This document shows, piece by piece, positions 9,514-19,217 of a DNA stretch of 34,879 nt. This DNA is from Batkoa obscura (Eukaryota > Entomophthoromycota > Entomophthoromycetes > Entomophthorales > Batkoaceae): NCBI GenBank assembly GCA_030770535.1, contig JASVEC010000183.1, positions 1 through 34,879 of the forward strand, in the 5' to 3' direction. The first letter of the stretch is position 1, and every line of letters starts with the position of its first letter. The notes under the pieces were generated by a model that saw only the letters and a program-made list of their open reading frames with translations, searched no databases and was not told the DNA's origin. The position numbers and the translations under genes were made by a program.

Positions 9514-10017
9514 AGAAAAGAATTCAAAGAAAAAGAAAATAAAAAGAAAAGAGCATTTTATATATTATGGAGAAATAAAATTAAGATTTATTATTATTAT
9601 TATATATTATTGGCTTTATTGAATATTTATTGATTACTTTTAATTAAAAAGAAAAAAAGATTGAAATTATTATTATAAATAAAAAAACCAGAGTGTTTTT
9701 ATTATAAATGAACAAAATACTATTTTATTATTATAATATTCCTTTAATAAAAAGTAAATAAATAAATAGCTTAATTAAATATAAACTAAGCTGAGCTCTG
9801 AGCTTAATTTTGAAACGCATTCGATTATTTTAGTAATTTTTTTAAAATAAGTTGAAAAAAGAATCAGTAATTTTGAAGTTACCAAATCATGCACCATGAA
9901 AATTTTTATTTAAAAATGAAAAAAAAAGCTTGAGTATTTTTAAAAAGGAATACAATAATCAATAACTAATTTCTTTTCTCATTTACAATATTCACTTTAA
10001 GAATTGCTAAAAATTTA
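9514..10017. other. Intergenic, CIA2 to PTC7-like gene
   Basis: 504 bp of AT-rich spacer between two + strand genes. I see no coding signal, MITE or RNA gene. It presumably holds the CIA2 3' end and the promoter of the phosphatase. Confidence 0.5.
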
Positions 10018-11308
10018 ATGAATCAGTATAAAATTATTACTTCAGCAAACTGGTTACCAAAATATCGAAGAGTTAATATTCAACATAGTTTACCGATATA
10101 TAAATTACCTTCTATAACACCATTACAAGCTAAAAAGGTAGCTAAAGTAGATTCTGGAGAAGATGCCTTTTTTTTAAATTCAACAGTTAAGAATCAATAT
10201 TTAGGTAAATTTAATAAAAAATTATTTTCTTTCTTATACATAAAGAATCACAATTTAAACATCAAATAATTAATGATATTTATTCGTTACAAATTATTAA
10301 TATTTTTACAATTAATTTACAGGAATAGCAGATGGAGTCGGTAGTTGGGAAAAAGTAGGGATTGATCCAAGTCAATTTTCTTGGTCTTTAATGAATCATG
10401 CTAGTGAAATTATTCAACAAAATCGAACTAGTTTTGGTAATGAAATGGAATTGTCTTCATTAGAATTATTACAACAAGCTTATAATCGATTATTGAAAAA
10501 TAAAGAGAAAGTAGTAGGTAAGTAAAAGAAAAAATTGAATTTATAATAATTTATAATAATTGAGATCATTAATTTAAAATTATTATAAATTAAATATTAA
10601 ATATTAAATATTATTTTTATTTTTATTTATTTTTTATTAATTAGGTAGTAGTACTGCTTCTATATTAAAAATCAATAAAGATAATGGTCGACTTAATGGA
10701 GTTAATTTAGGTGATTCTTCTTTTTTAATAATACGAAATCGAAGTGAAATTATATATAAAAGTCAAGAACAACAACATTTTTTTAATTGCCCTTACCAAT
10801 TATCTATTATTCCTAAAGAATATCAATTAAATCAAGGATATATTAAAAATGAGCCATCAGACTGTAATCAAATTGAATTAGAATTAAAAGAAAATGATTT
10901 GATTATATTAGCTACAGATGGCTATTTTGATAATGTGTTTGATGAAGAAACTATTAATATTATTCAAAATGAATTTTTACAATTTCAAATTGATCATAAT
11001 ACTCATACCTACTCATCAGTAAATGAAACTACAAAACAATTAATTAATATTAAAAATTCGGATTGGCTACAATTAAAGATACGTAAATTAAGTAATAAAT
11101 TAGCGGAAACAGCAAGAAAATATTCACTAAATCCAAAGAGATTGTCGCCTTGGTCTAATTCTTTATTGAAATATCATCAATATTTGGAATTGGGTGGGTA
11201 AGTTTTAGATAGTAAAATTAAAATATAAGATCAAATATTCATATTAATTAAATTAGGAAATTAGATGATATTACAGTACTAGTAGCATTAGTGCAAAAAA
11301 ATGAATAA
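10018..11308 (+). CDS. PTC7: PP2C-type serine/threonine phosphatase, PTC7/PPTC7-like (4 exons)
   Basis: Mg/Mn-dependent PP2C phosphatase. Yeast Ptc7 and animal PPTC7 act at mitochondria on coenzyme Q biosynthesis and respiratory proteins. Spliced model: exons 10018-10204, 10323-10517, 10645-11197 and 11257-11308, 328 residues, with phases consistent throughout. PP2C motifs in order: DSGEDAFF and GIADGVGSW (metal-binding Asp residues), GSSTASIL, LNGVNLGDSSF, LATDGYFDNV and the terminal GKLDDITVLVA. The N-terminus is short and polar, with basic residues (KYRRVNIQHSLP) but no convincing presequence. Introns are 118, 127 and 59 nt. Catalytic aspartates are all present. Assignment to the PTC7 subgroup rests on ADGVGSW, GDSSF and the compact length, and is more tentative than the PP2C call. 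Confidence 0.88.
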
Positions 11309-11361
11309 GTAGAAAGAGGATATGGAGAAATAATAAGGAGCAAGGAAGAAAGGGTAAAGAG

Positions 11362-11409
11362 TAAGGAATAAGGAATAAGGAATAAGGAATAAGGAATAAG
11401 GAATAAGGA
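11362..11409 (+). repeat. (GGAATAA)n microsatellite
   Basis: About seven tandem GGAATAA units just downstream of the PP2C stop codon, directly read. It is probably length-polymorphic. Confidence 0.9.
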
Positions 11410-12102
11410 GAGAAGTAAAAGAAAGGGATTAGAAATATTATTAATTTAAGTGTAATTTATATAATCTAATATTTTTGATAAATAAAATTTAATGATATTT
11501 TTGTATGAAATAACAAAAGAATTTTATTCTATTTATTTTTTGTTAAATTAATAATGGAACTATAAATATTTTCAAATCTTATTTTAATAAATTAAATGGA
11601 ATTAATAACTATTTTCAATCTTATTTTGAATCTATAATTTATAGTTAATAAGAAAAATAAGTCATTAAATAGAATAAATCAATCAATCGAATATTACTAT
11701 TAAATTATTCACTAAATTCAATTCAATCAATTTTCTTATTTAAATATCTTAACTTTTACTCAAATCAATTTTTTTTCAAATGTTTTTAAACTTTTTATAT
11801 CTTAAAAAATAAGTAGGGAGTCTTCAATTATTATAATAAACAAGTACAATCAACATGATTATTAAATAAATAAATAAATAAATAATGAAATAATGAAATA
11901 ATGAAATCAATTAAATAATTATTATAATTAAATTTAAATAATAAATTATCAGATATAAGAATATTATTACTAAATGGACTTAAAATTAATTACAAAATAA
12001 ATTAAACCTGTTCAAATATAGAATCAACTGAAACATACGTTAAAAAAAGAGTTAAAATTATATATCAAATTATATATCAAATTATACATCAATTAAAAAA
12101 AG

Positions 12103-12110
12103 TATAAAAA
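12103..12110 (+). promoter_or_regulatory. TATA box of the alpha-amylase gene
   Basis: TATAAAAA about 25 bp before the ATG at 12132, preceded by three imperfect 12-bp direct repeats (ATATATCAAATT). The short distance implies a very short 5' leader or a start site further upstream. Confidence 0.4.
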
Positions 12111-12131
12111 GTATATTAATCTCTCTTTAAA

Positions 12132-13558
12132 ATGTATCAAATAATAATAACAATGATATTAATTTCTTATTTCTTATTGATTTTAATTCGATATATTCAA
12201 CCTATTACTACTTTCTCTCATAATACTTCCACCTTTCATTCCACTTCTACTCCAATCAATGGTGTATTATATCAAAGTTTTGAATGGTATTTAAATAATG
12301 ATAGTCAACATTATAATAATATAATGTCTTATATCCCAGAATTATCTCATTATGGGATCTCTGCATTATGGTTACCACCAGTGAGTAAAGGAGGAGCAGG
12401 TACTAATGATGTAGGTTATGGTATTTATGATATGTATGATTTAGGGGAATTTAATCAAAAGGGTACAATAAAAACAAAATATGGAAATAAACAAGAGTTG
12501 ATTAAATTAACTAAGAAATTAAAGGAATATAATATTGATATTTATGCGGATATGGTATATAATCATAGAGTTCAAGGGGATGAAAAGGAGAAATTTATAG
12601 TAAAGAAATGTGATCCAAATAATCGATTAATAGATATTTCAAATGAAATGTGGATTACTAGTTATACTAATTTTACATTTGAAGGTAGAGATGGAAAATA
12701 TTCTAAATTTCAATTTCAAAGTTGGCATTTTACAGGAACAGATGTCAATATAGATACAATGGAACATGGTATTTATAGAATATTAGGTAAAATCAATTTA
12801 AATAATAAAAGTAATAATTTATTTATTAATATTATTTTTAATTTTAATTTAGGTAAAAATAAATATTGGTCATTAGAAGTAGATAAAGAATATGGAAATT
12901 ATGATTATTTATTAGCTAATGATTTAGATTTAAAACATCCAGAAGTTGAATTTGAATTAATTAAGTATACCTTATGGTTGAAAGATCAATTAAATTTAAA
13001 TGGTATTCGATTTGATGCAGCTAAACATATTCATTTGTCATTTATTAAAAACATAATGAAAGAGATGTTAATTCAAGGAAATGAGAACTTTTTTTTTGTA
13101 GCTGAATATTGGAGTGGAGATGTAAATGTATTAATTGAATTTATAAAAAAGTTTGACTATAAAATACATTTATTTGATGTATCATTACATTATAATTTCT
13201 ATCAAGCAAGTATTGAATTTGAAAAGTATGATTTAAGTAAAATATTAGATAATACATTAGTAAAAGATTATCCCACTCAAGCAGTTACATTTGTAGATAA
13301 TCATGATACTCAATTAGGTCAATCCTTACAATCTTGGGTTCAAGATTGGTTTAAATTACATGCTTATTGTTTAATTTTATTAAGAGATCAAGGTTATCCA
13401 ACTTTATTTTATGGGGATTATAATGGAATAATTAATGGACCTAATAAATTTAAGGGATTTAAATTAGAGTTAAAAAAATTATTATTAATAAGAAAATTAT
13501 ATAATTTTGGTATACAAATAGATTATTTCAATCATCCGAATACTATTGGTTGGTTAAG

Positions 13559-13641
<83 letters not shown>

Positions 13642-13868
13642 GTGATAATTCATTATTTGCTGTTTTATTATCTAATTCTAAAGATGGTTTTAAACAAATG
13701 TCATTTGGTTCAAAATTTAAACATATAAAATTAATTGATATCTTTAATACTACAAATGAAGTTGAATTAGACTCCACAGGTACAGCATATTTTAACGTTA
13801 AATCCAGGAAAATTGCAGTATTTATTAAATTTGATGAATTATCTAAATTTAATGAGTTATTATTATAA
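12132..13868 (+). CDS. Alpha-amylase, GH13 subfamily 5-like, with poly-Asn insert (2 exons)
   Basis: Hydrolyses internal alpha-1,4 bonds of starch or glycogen. Residues 1-25 are strongly hydrophobic and look like a signal peptide or signal anchor. The GH13 regions are complete: I DMVYNHR, II GIRFDAAKH (nucleophile Asp), III FVAEYWSG (acid/base Glu), IV FVDNHDTQLGQ. QSFEWYLNND, WLPPVSKGG, GNYDYLLANDLD and DYFNHPNTIGW closely follow bacterial liquefying amylases (for example Bacillus licheniformis), that is subfamily 5. A 66-nt GTAAAA...TTTAG intron at 12787-12852 is in frame without stops. Removing it restores RILGKNKYWSLEV and gives 556 residues; retention would add 22 Asn/Lys/Phe-rich residues. 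26 consecutive AAT codons (13563-13640) expand a loop of domain C between GWLRY and SLFAVLL. Catalytic residues are intact, so activity is plausible. Confidence 0.92.
12787..12852 (+). other. In-frame 66-nt intron of the amylase gene
   Basis: Donor GTAAAATC, acceptor AATTTTAATTTAG, length divisible by three and free of stops. The sequences on either side join to the conserved GKxxxWxxEV block of GH13_5 amylases, which lacks the low-complexity insert this segment would encode. Confidence 0.75.
13563..13640 (+). repeat. (AAT)26 trinucleotide tract coding poly-asparagine
   Basis: Perfect run of 26 AAT codons inside the amylase reading frame, directly counted. It sits in a surface loop position of domain C. 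Confidence 0.95.
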
Positions 13869-13925
13869 TAAATAATAATAAATAATAATAATATAATTTA
13901 TTTGTATTTATATATTTTATATATT

Positions 13926-15010
13926 TTAAATTTCAATATCATCATTTAACATATTACCAGCTAATTCGACTTTTTCACCTTGCTTAAATGCTGGCATACC
14001 TAAATAAGGACATGAAGCACAACGGAAGGCATCACCAAGATAACACTAATCAAAAGAATATTAACATTTAATAAAAATCAAAACCAAAAGAATAATATTT
14101 TATTAATATAAAAGAATACTTACACTACCACAGCTTGATTTTACATTTGATGTATCTAAATTCTTTTTATTATTTTCTTTCTCTTCTTCTTGTTCTAATT
14201 CAGCTAATCCACAAGTACAATTTTTACATGCTTTTTTCTTTTTTTCACCATTATTAGTAGGAGCTAATTATTATAATCAAATTTTATTAATAAATTAACT
14301 TCAAATTAATAACATCACAAAAAAATTTAATAAATTTATCATAAACAAAAAAACATTTAAATATTGAAACATTTAAACTTACCACATAAACTATCTTCAT
14401 TAGGTTTAATAAAATCTTTATCATCAACTAATTCATCTTCATTTAATAATTCATTCTCTTCCATTTTGTCCCACAAATATTTTTTCTTAGATGCTTTGGA
14501 CTTCAAATTTAATTTATTCACTTTTATATAATTTGGTTTTTCTGCAATATACTAAAATAAAAAAGGAAGTATTAAAATCAATATATACATATTAATACTC
14601 TTTATAATTTACCTTCTTTGTTCCTTCATCAAATTTAACTTCCACAAACCCATTTAACTTAATTTCTTTCTCCACATTAATATTATTCTCTTTATCTTTC
14701 AAATCAATCATCACTTTTCCACCTTTTTTTAAATAGTTATAGATCAATTTAATACTTTTTAAGCCAATTAAACTGAGAATTGTTACATTATCATATTCTT
14801 CATTATAATTGACCTCTAATTAAAGTAAACATATTAATATCAAGGTAATAACTAAAGATAAAGCGCGAATCATTTACCTGAATTAATGATACGTTCATCG
14901 ACTTCAATATCGACTTGAGTATATTCAGAATTAAGTTTTTGTTTCTCAATTTGTAATTGAGCTTGATTTAAATTAAGATTAATAATCAATAAAGCTTTAG
15001 TGGAAGTCAT
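13926..15010 (-). CDS. DRE2: Dre2/anamorsin (CIAPIN1) Fe-S protein (5 exons)
   Basis: Electron-transfer protein of cytosolic Fe-S assembly. It accepts electrons from Tah18 and is needed early in the CIA pathway. Exons on the - strand: 15010-14878, 14815-14613, 14551-14383, 14263-14124 and 14045-13926; 254 residues, all phases consistent. The N-terminal ~120 residues are the diverged methyltransferase-like domain (for example [21 protein letters not shown]). An acidic linker ([17 protein letters not shown]) follows. Two cysteine motifs close the protein. The first is C-x11-C-x2-C-x-C (start LCAPTNNGE, end ACKNCTCG). The second is C-x2-C-x7-C-x2-C within [19 protein letters not shown], followed by [12 protein letters not shown]. 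All eight cysteines are present. Stop codon lies 57 bp from the convergent amylase stop, so the 3' UTRs must overlap or be very short. Confidence 0.95.
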
Positions 15011-15426
15011 AATATTAGATCGATTGTTTTATATTGTACTGTTATTTCTATTGATGTATTTAAATTGCAATTATACTGAACTTTAGTAATTCTTATATTT
15101 GTAAATAAAAAATATTTAAATTGGGATTTAAAAAGTTTCAACTATTCTACTTTTGATTTTTTTTATTAGATTATTCTATTCATAAGTTAAATTCTTTATT
15201 TTGGACTAAGCATTGCTGTTTTTTTAGTAAGTAGTTAATTAGTTGGATTCATTATGATTCCTCTCTATCTTTAGATCAAATGATCATGATTTGATTGATT
15301 GCATATAGGCTTTTATTGGTTCTAGATAACCGCTAATTAAGGATTTTGAATGCTATTTTTTTGGTTGGAAAATTATATTTAATTGAAAATAATATAAGTT
15401 AGTTTTCTAATATATTTTATATTAAT

Positions 15427-15482
15427 TGTAATAATATAATATAATATAATATAATATAATATAATATAATATAATATAATAT
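15427..15482 (+). repeat. (ATAAT)n pentanucleotide microsatellite
   Basis: About ten tandem ATAAT units, directly read. Confidence 0.9.
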
Positions 15483-15502
15483 TTATTTTATTTAAATTTA
15501 AT

Positions 15503-15541
15503 TAAACTTAAACTTAAACTTAAACCTAAACTTAAACTTAA
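15503..15541 (+). repeat. (AAACTT)n hexanucleotide tract
   Basis: About six hexamer units AAACTT, one reading AAACCT. Telomere-like in unit length only; a simple microsatellite is the default reading. Confidence 0.75.
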
Positions 15542-15724
15542 AAATCAACTTGAAAAATTTTCTAAAATATTTATTAGTAATTAATTAATTTTATAAATTA
15601 GTTTTTATTTTTTTGTAGATTAAACATCAATTCAAACGGTAACTAACATTTAAAAATTAATATATAACTTATTAACTCAACAAAAAAGATATAAACTAAA
15701 ACAATTAATTCCTATTAATTTAAA

Positions 15725-16050
15725 ATACAATTCATTCCCTTCCTCTTCATCACATTATCCTTCGTTTTATCAATCCCTATATCTCAAGGTGACTAATTAT
15801 ATTATAAAAACAAAGTTTAATAATTCAACTTATAAAGTAGAATTTTATTTTTATTAGATTCATCTATCATTAATAATATTACTATTGATGATATTTTGTT
15901 AAAAGTATCTTAAAGTAATAGTAAAAGTGACCAAGATAGTGGTCAACAACAAAATGTTGCTTCATTTACTGATATTAGTTCTGTGAATGTAAATAATAGT
16001 GATAAAGAATCTCAGGACAAAAATATTTTCTTTTTTTCCTGAATTTACTG
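15725..16050 (+). pseudogene. Small secreted protein family, relic 1 (two-exon form)
   Basis: The family signal peptide is recognisable from 15725: QFIPFLFITLSFVLSIPISQ, but the first codon is ATA instead of ATG. A GTGACT...TTATTAG intron (15789-15857) follows. The second exon then reads DSSIINNITIDDILLKVS and reaches a TAA, after which the frame continues as SNSKSDQDSGQQQNVASFTD and further polar sequence. A TATATAAC box lies about 60 bp upstream, as in the intact members. Lost start plus an internal stop mark it as inactive. The intron is not seen in the three intact members, so its reality is less certain than the signal peptide. Confidence 0.55.
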
Positions 16051-16348
16051 AAAATATTGATTAGTAATTTTTTTTATGCAATAGTGTTCAAATCAAACAC
16101 AATACAATAATAGTTATAATGAAGATAATGTTTGATATAAAATTAATATTTAATATTTAGATATATATAATAACATCGTTAATAAGGATATAATTAAAAA
16201 TTTTAATAAAACATAATAAGGTAATTATTAAAATAAGAATATAAAAATAATATTAAATAAATGTTCAAACAATAAATTAATAAAACAAATAAATAATAAT
16301 GTTTATTTATTAGTTTGTGTTTGAGTTATTTTATAGCTTATCTTTAAT

Positions 16349-16451
16349 AATGTGGAGTTATTTTTTTGCTTAAGGATTTTATTAATAAATTTTCGTCTTA
16401 AATAGCACTTAAAAAGTAGAAAGTGATGAAACCAGAAAGAACACTCCTATA
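16349..16451 (+). mobile_element. Hairpin MITE, diverged copy 5
   Basis: Left end ATGTGGAGTTATTTTTTTG, core TTAAATAGCACTTAAAAAGT, right end AGAACACTCCTATA. It directly abuts the next copy, sharing the TA dinucleotide at 16450-16451. Confidence 0.65.
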
Positions 16452-16557
16452 TGGGGATGCATTTTTGTGTTTAAGAATTTTTCTGATAATTTTTCCACTC
16501 AAATAGCGCTTAAAAAATTGTTAGTAAAATTATTAAATACAAAAATACATCCCCATA
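16450..16557. mobile_element. Hairpin MITE, palindromic (two left halves) copy 6
   Basis: The left half is family-like (TATGGGGATGCATTTTTGTG, core ACTCAAATAGCGCTTAAAAA). From the centre on, however, the sequence is the reverse complement of the left half (TTGTTAGTAAAATTATTAAA, AATACATCCCCATA) rather than the usual right half with its TGGAAAAAGTGATGAAA block. The unit is therefore a near-complete fold-back palindrome. Confidence 0.75.
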
Positions 16558-16804
16558 TACTAGATAAAATAATACTATTTATATGAATTACTTTAAACAT
16601 AAATTTCAAAATTAACTTAAAATTCCAATAGTTTTAAATAGTTTAATAAAGAAATGTAAACTAGAAAATTAATTTTTATAGTTTATATTTTAGTTATTTA
16701 AATAATTATTATACTTTGTTTTTATATTAAAAAATGTATACTTTATTTAATTTATTTTCTTGATTATATTTTTTATTATTGTATTTTATCATTATTTTTA
16801 TTAC

Positions 16805-17673
16805 TGTAAAATATTGCTTTGTCAGCTCCATGATTGATTGTAACATAATAGGCATTTAAGCTGTTGTGTTCTCAAGTTCAGAGACAATCAATCCCACATT
16901 CTTAGTTTGATTTGCTATGAGAATTTCTAGTTTCATCCAAAAGAATATTATTTTCTCATTTTGATATTTATACTTGTCAGAATATAGAAGAAATTTTAGA
17001 GTATAGTAGGTCGAGGCTTTTTAACTGAATTATTCCCTGATATCTCATACATCCAATAAAGCCACTAAATTTTCTTAATAGTAATTTATGTAGATTTTAC
17101 ATTAGTATTGTGAAATATCGCTTTGTCAGTCCCATGGTTAATTATTTTGATTTGTTATGAGAATTTCTAGTTCCACCCAAAAGAATATTATCTTCTCATT
17201 TTGATACTTATACTTTTCAGAGTATAAAAGAGTTTACAGAATATAATAGTTCGAGGCTTTTTAACTGAATTAATCCCTGATATCTCGAACATTTAATAAA
17301 GCCACTAAGTTTTCTTAATAGTATTTTACATAGATTTTACATTAGTATTGTCTATTCTATTTGTCTTATATAGCTTGTAACCTATTACGTGCTATTCCTC
17401 ATAACCCAAGTCTATCTTAGTCACATAAACTAAGACCTTTCGACTTATAGTGTAGTCAACCCAGCAATAGCTGTTCTTGACTCCAAACCCTGAGTACCAG
17501 ATTTCACAAGTATTGTCTATTTTATTTGTCTTACATAGTCCATAGCCTATTACATGCTATTATTCATAATTCAAGTCTATCTTAATCACATAAACTAAGA
17601 CCTTTTAACTTACAGTATAGTCAACTAGGCAATAGCTGTTATTAACTCCAATCACTGAGTACCAGATTTCACA
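16805..17673. mobile_element. Older solitary LTR-like fossil, split by a nested copy
   Basis: Begins TGTAAAATATTGCTTTG and ends CCAGATTTCACA, that is TG...CA termini with an inverted relation between the ends. Excluding the inserted younger copy and one target repeat, the element is about 464 bp. No internal coding region of an LTR retrotransposon is visible, so it is best read as a solo LTR of unassigned family. No matching flanking duplication remains, consistent with age. It is a broken remnant. Confidence 0.6.
17109..17508. mobile_element. Younger solitary LTR-like fossil nested in the older copy
   Basis: 400 bp, starting TGTGAAATATCGCTTTG and ending TACCAGATTTCACA. It is flanked by a perfect 5-bp duplication AGTAT at 17104-17108 and 17509-17513. 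Its sequence is closely related to the surrounding copy, so the same family inserted into itself. The 5-bp duplication and TG...CA ends favour a solo LTR over a TIR DNA transposon, though the ends are also complementary over ~8 bp. No coding region. Confidence 0.7.
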
Positions 17674-18284
17674 TTGCTAATATAATTTTATATTTTATTA
17701 AGTAGTTTTTTTAATATTTTGAATGATTTTTTGATAAATTTTTATAAAATTTTTTTTATTTTCCAACTTTTTATTTTTTATTATAATAATATTAATAGAT
17801 TATTTTTATATAAGTAATATAATTAAAAAAGCAATATAACTATTTAATTATAAATATATTACTTTTAATAATTGTTAAAAAAGCCAAATGTTTTAAATAA
17901 GAAAAGTAAAATAATATAGAAATGTTTTTTTAGCTTATCAATTTTTCCATTTTTTAAGCATTATTTGAGTGGAAAGAGTATGAGTACAGTTCTTAAACAA
18001 AAAACCGATCGTATCCTTTTTGTCTCATCTACCCTTAGAACTTGTAGACCTCTTCTCATATCAAAGCTATATAAAATAATCATCAAATCCGTTATATCTG
18101 CAATTTCTCATATAAGTCCAATGTTTTCAATATTAATATTTCATATTACATCTTAATAATTTTAAAATTATAATGTTAATTTAAACCAACAAAATTGATT
18201 AATATATATAAAATATCATATTAAAGTTTAATCCCTATTTTATTAAATTCAAGGTCAAAAGCTGCTTTATTCTTTTTATAAGTA
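17674..18284. other. Gene-free AT-rich stretch with a degenerate MITE
   Basis: Between the LTR fossils and secreted protein gene A. It holds only the degenerate inverted MITE at 17921-18005. A short reading frame starting at 17965 begins inside that MITE and has no family resemblance. Confidence 0.6.
17921..18005 (-). mobile_element. Hairpin MITE, degenerate inverted copy 7
   Basis: Reverse orientation blocks AATGTTTTTTTAGCTTATCA, CCATTTTTTAAGCATTATTT, GAGTGGAAAGAGTATGAGTA and TTCTTAAACAAAAAA match the family. The terminal G/C blocks have decayed. Confidence 0.5.
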
Positions 18285-18608
18285 TTATAAATTTTGATTG
18301 TTTTTTTCAATATTAGTTGATGAGTCTTGGACTTTCATCTCCGCTTGTTTCAAGTCAGATGGGATCTTCGTAAGGCTATCCGCTTGATTACTTTGACTTG
18401 AAACTGGTTGTAATTTTGTACTATTTTGTTGATCCTTAGATGTAAATTTGAGGGAGGGTTTAGCTAATTTTGATATAGCCTCAGGTATATGTTCTTGAAA
18501 TGGAGAATTAAAAGCTTGTAAATTACTATCATTTTTAGCAATGGATTGAGGTAATGTAAAAGAGAAAATTAATGGTAAAGATGTGAGGAAGATATAAGCG
18601 AAATGCAT
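18285..18608 (-). CDS. Small secreted protein family member A (107 aa)
   Basis: Function unknown. Residues 1-18 (MHFAYIFLTSLPLIFSFT) form a clear signal peptide: a short n-region and a hydrophobic core, with likely cleavage near LPQSIA. The mature part is about 85 residues, polar, rich in Gln, Ser, Lys and Asn, and has no cysteine. It carries the family motif NLQAFNSPFQEHIPEAISKL (compare NLESTNSEFQQPIPQAF at 24078 and NMEAFDDGLKQTLSKA at 20981). The C-terminus is extended relative to its sisters. A TATA-like AGTATATAAC box lies about 60 bp upstream. No intron. The combination suggests an extracellular, fast-evolving protein. Effector, wall or adhesion roles are all possible and none is shown. 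Confidence 0.7.
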   Translation of the reverse strand: MHFAYIFLTSLPLIFSFTLPQSIAKNDSNLQAFNSPFQEHIPEAISKLAKPSLKFTSKDQQNSTKLQPVSSQSNQADSLTKIPSDLKQAEMKVQDSSTNIEKNNQNL

Positions 18609-18665
18609 TTTTTGTAGAGATGAGATTTAGTTGTTTATGTTTTGCTATTTTTTTTCCGGAATATT

Positions 18666-18675
18666 GAGTTATATA
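18666..18675 (-). promoter_or_regulatory. TATA box of secreted gene A
   Basis: GTATATAACT on the - strand, about 58-67 bp before the start codon. The same box at nearly the same distance precedes the genes at 20981 and 24078. Confidence 0.5.
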
Positions 18676-18910
18676 CTAGGTTTTTAAGTTAAATTCGGTA
18701 AATTCAAAGTTTATCATATTATAGGAAACTAAAAATCGAATTCGGAGAATTAATAGCTCTAAATTTTTTAATAAAAATCAAAAAAACTATAACTCAATAA
18801 ATTTTAATATAAGTTTAAACTCTAAGGTTTTATTAAGAAATTACCTTTTAGATGTCTATATCAAATTCCTTTGACTTCAATACTTTAAATTAGAATTTAG
18901 AAACATTATA

Positions 18911-18997
18911 TATGGTTGTGTCTTTTTAAGAGTTCTACAATTTTTTCACTTAATAACACTTAAAAATAAATAAATGAAACTAAAAAAACGTTCTATA
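18911..18997 (+). mobile_element. Hairpin MITE, diverged copy 8
   Basis: TATGGTTGTGTCTTTTTAAG left end, TTTTTTCACTTAATAACACTT core, AAAAAAACGTTCTATA right end. Shorter and older than the reference copy. Confidence 0.55.
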
Positions 18998-19045
18998 TAT
19001 TTCCTTAGAAAATCATTTAAAGCTATTTAGTCTCTTAAAAAGTTA

Positions 19046-19172
19046 CTATTGTCTATATAAAGTTAAGCAACCACTTGATAAACTAATAGTACTAGCCCCT
19101 CCATTCATGAATACTTTGGTGCTTTGATCAACACTAGCATCTTTAACTAAGCTATCTAATGAACCTAAAAAT
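19046..19172 (-). pseudogene. Orphan exon-like fragment resembling the secreted family
   Basis: On the - strand an open stretch reads QFLGSLDSLVKDASVDQSTK and continues to a TAG at 19048-19046. The beginning resembles EQFLSKLDGIRS at the C-end of member B. It has no start codon or signal peptide within reach, and a MITE (19218-19321) lies just upstream. It may be the 3' remnant of another family member. The resemblance is short, so confidence is low. Confidence 0.35.
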
Positions 19173-19217
19173 TGTGATAAAATAAAGTATAATAATATAA
19201 CGAAAAAGTAATCAACT

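Larger units (their letters stand above)
11309..12131. other. Intergenic with 7-bp microsatellite, upstream of amylase
   Basis: 823 bp. It contains a (GGAATAA)n tract at about 11362-11409, an AAAT/AAATG run near 11870-11905 and, nearer the amylase, three copies of a 12-bp unit ATATATCAAATT-like at about 12058-12092. The rest is plain AT-rich sequence. Confidence 0.55.
15011..15724. other. Intergenic with two simple repeats
   Basis: Spacer between DRE2 and the first secreted-family relic. It holds an (ATAAT)n tract at about 15427-15482 and a hexamer tract of AAACTT units with one AAACCT variant at about 15503-15541. The DRE2 promoter must lie at its left end. A TATATAAC box at 15660-15667 belongs to the downstream relic. 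Confidence 0.55.
16051..16804. other. Gene-free AT-rich stretch with two MITEs
   Basis: Contains MITE copies at 16349-16451 and 16450-16557, which abut over a shared TA. The flanks are AT-rich and show no coding signal. Confidence 0.6.

Noticed and set aside
13532-13777. Antisense leucine-rich frame across the amylase
   Set aside because: Poly-Leu is the antisense reading of the AAT repeat; the sense frame is a complete GH13 enzyme.
15503-15541. Interstitial telomere repeat
   Set aside because: The AAACTT unit does not match the common TTAGGG type, and the tract is no longer than other microsatellites nearby.
17965-18156. Short + strand reading frame of 63 codons
   Set aside because: It begins inside a degenerate MITE, has no family resemblance and no conserved composition.
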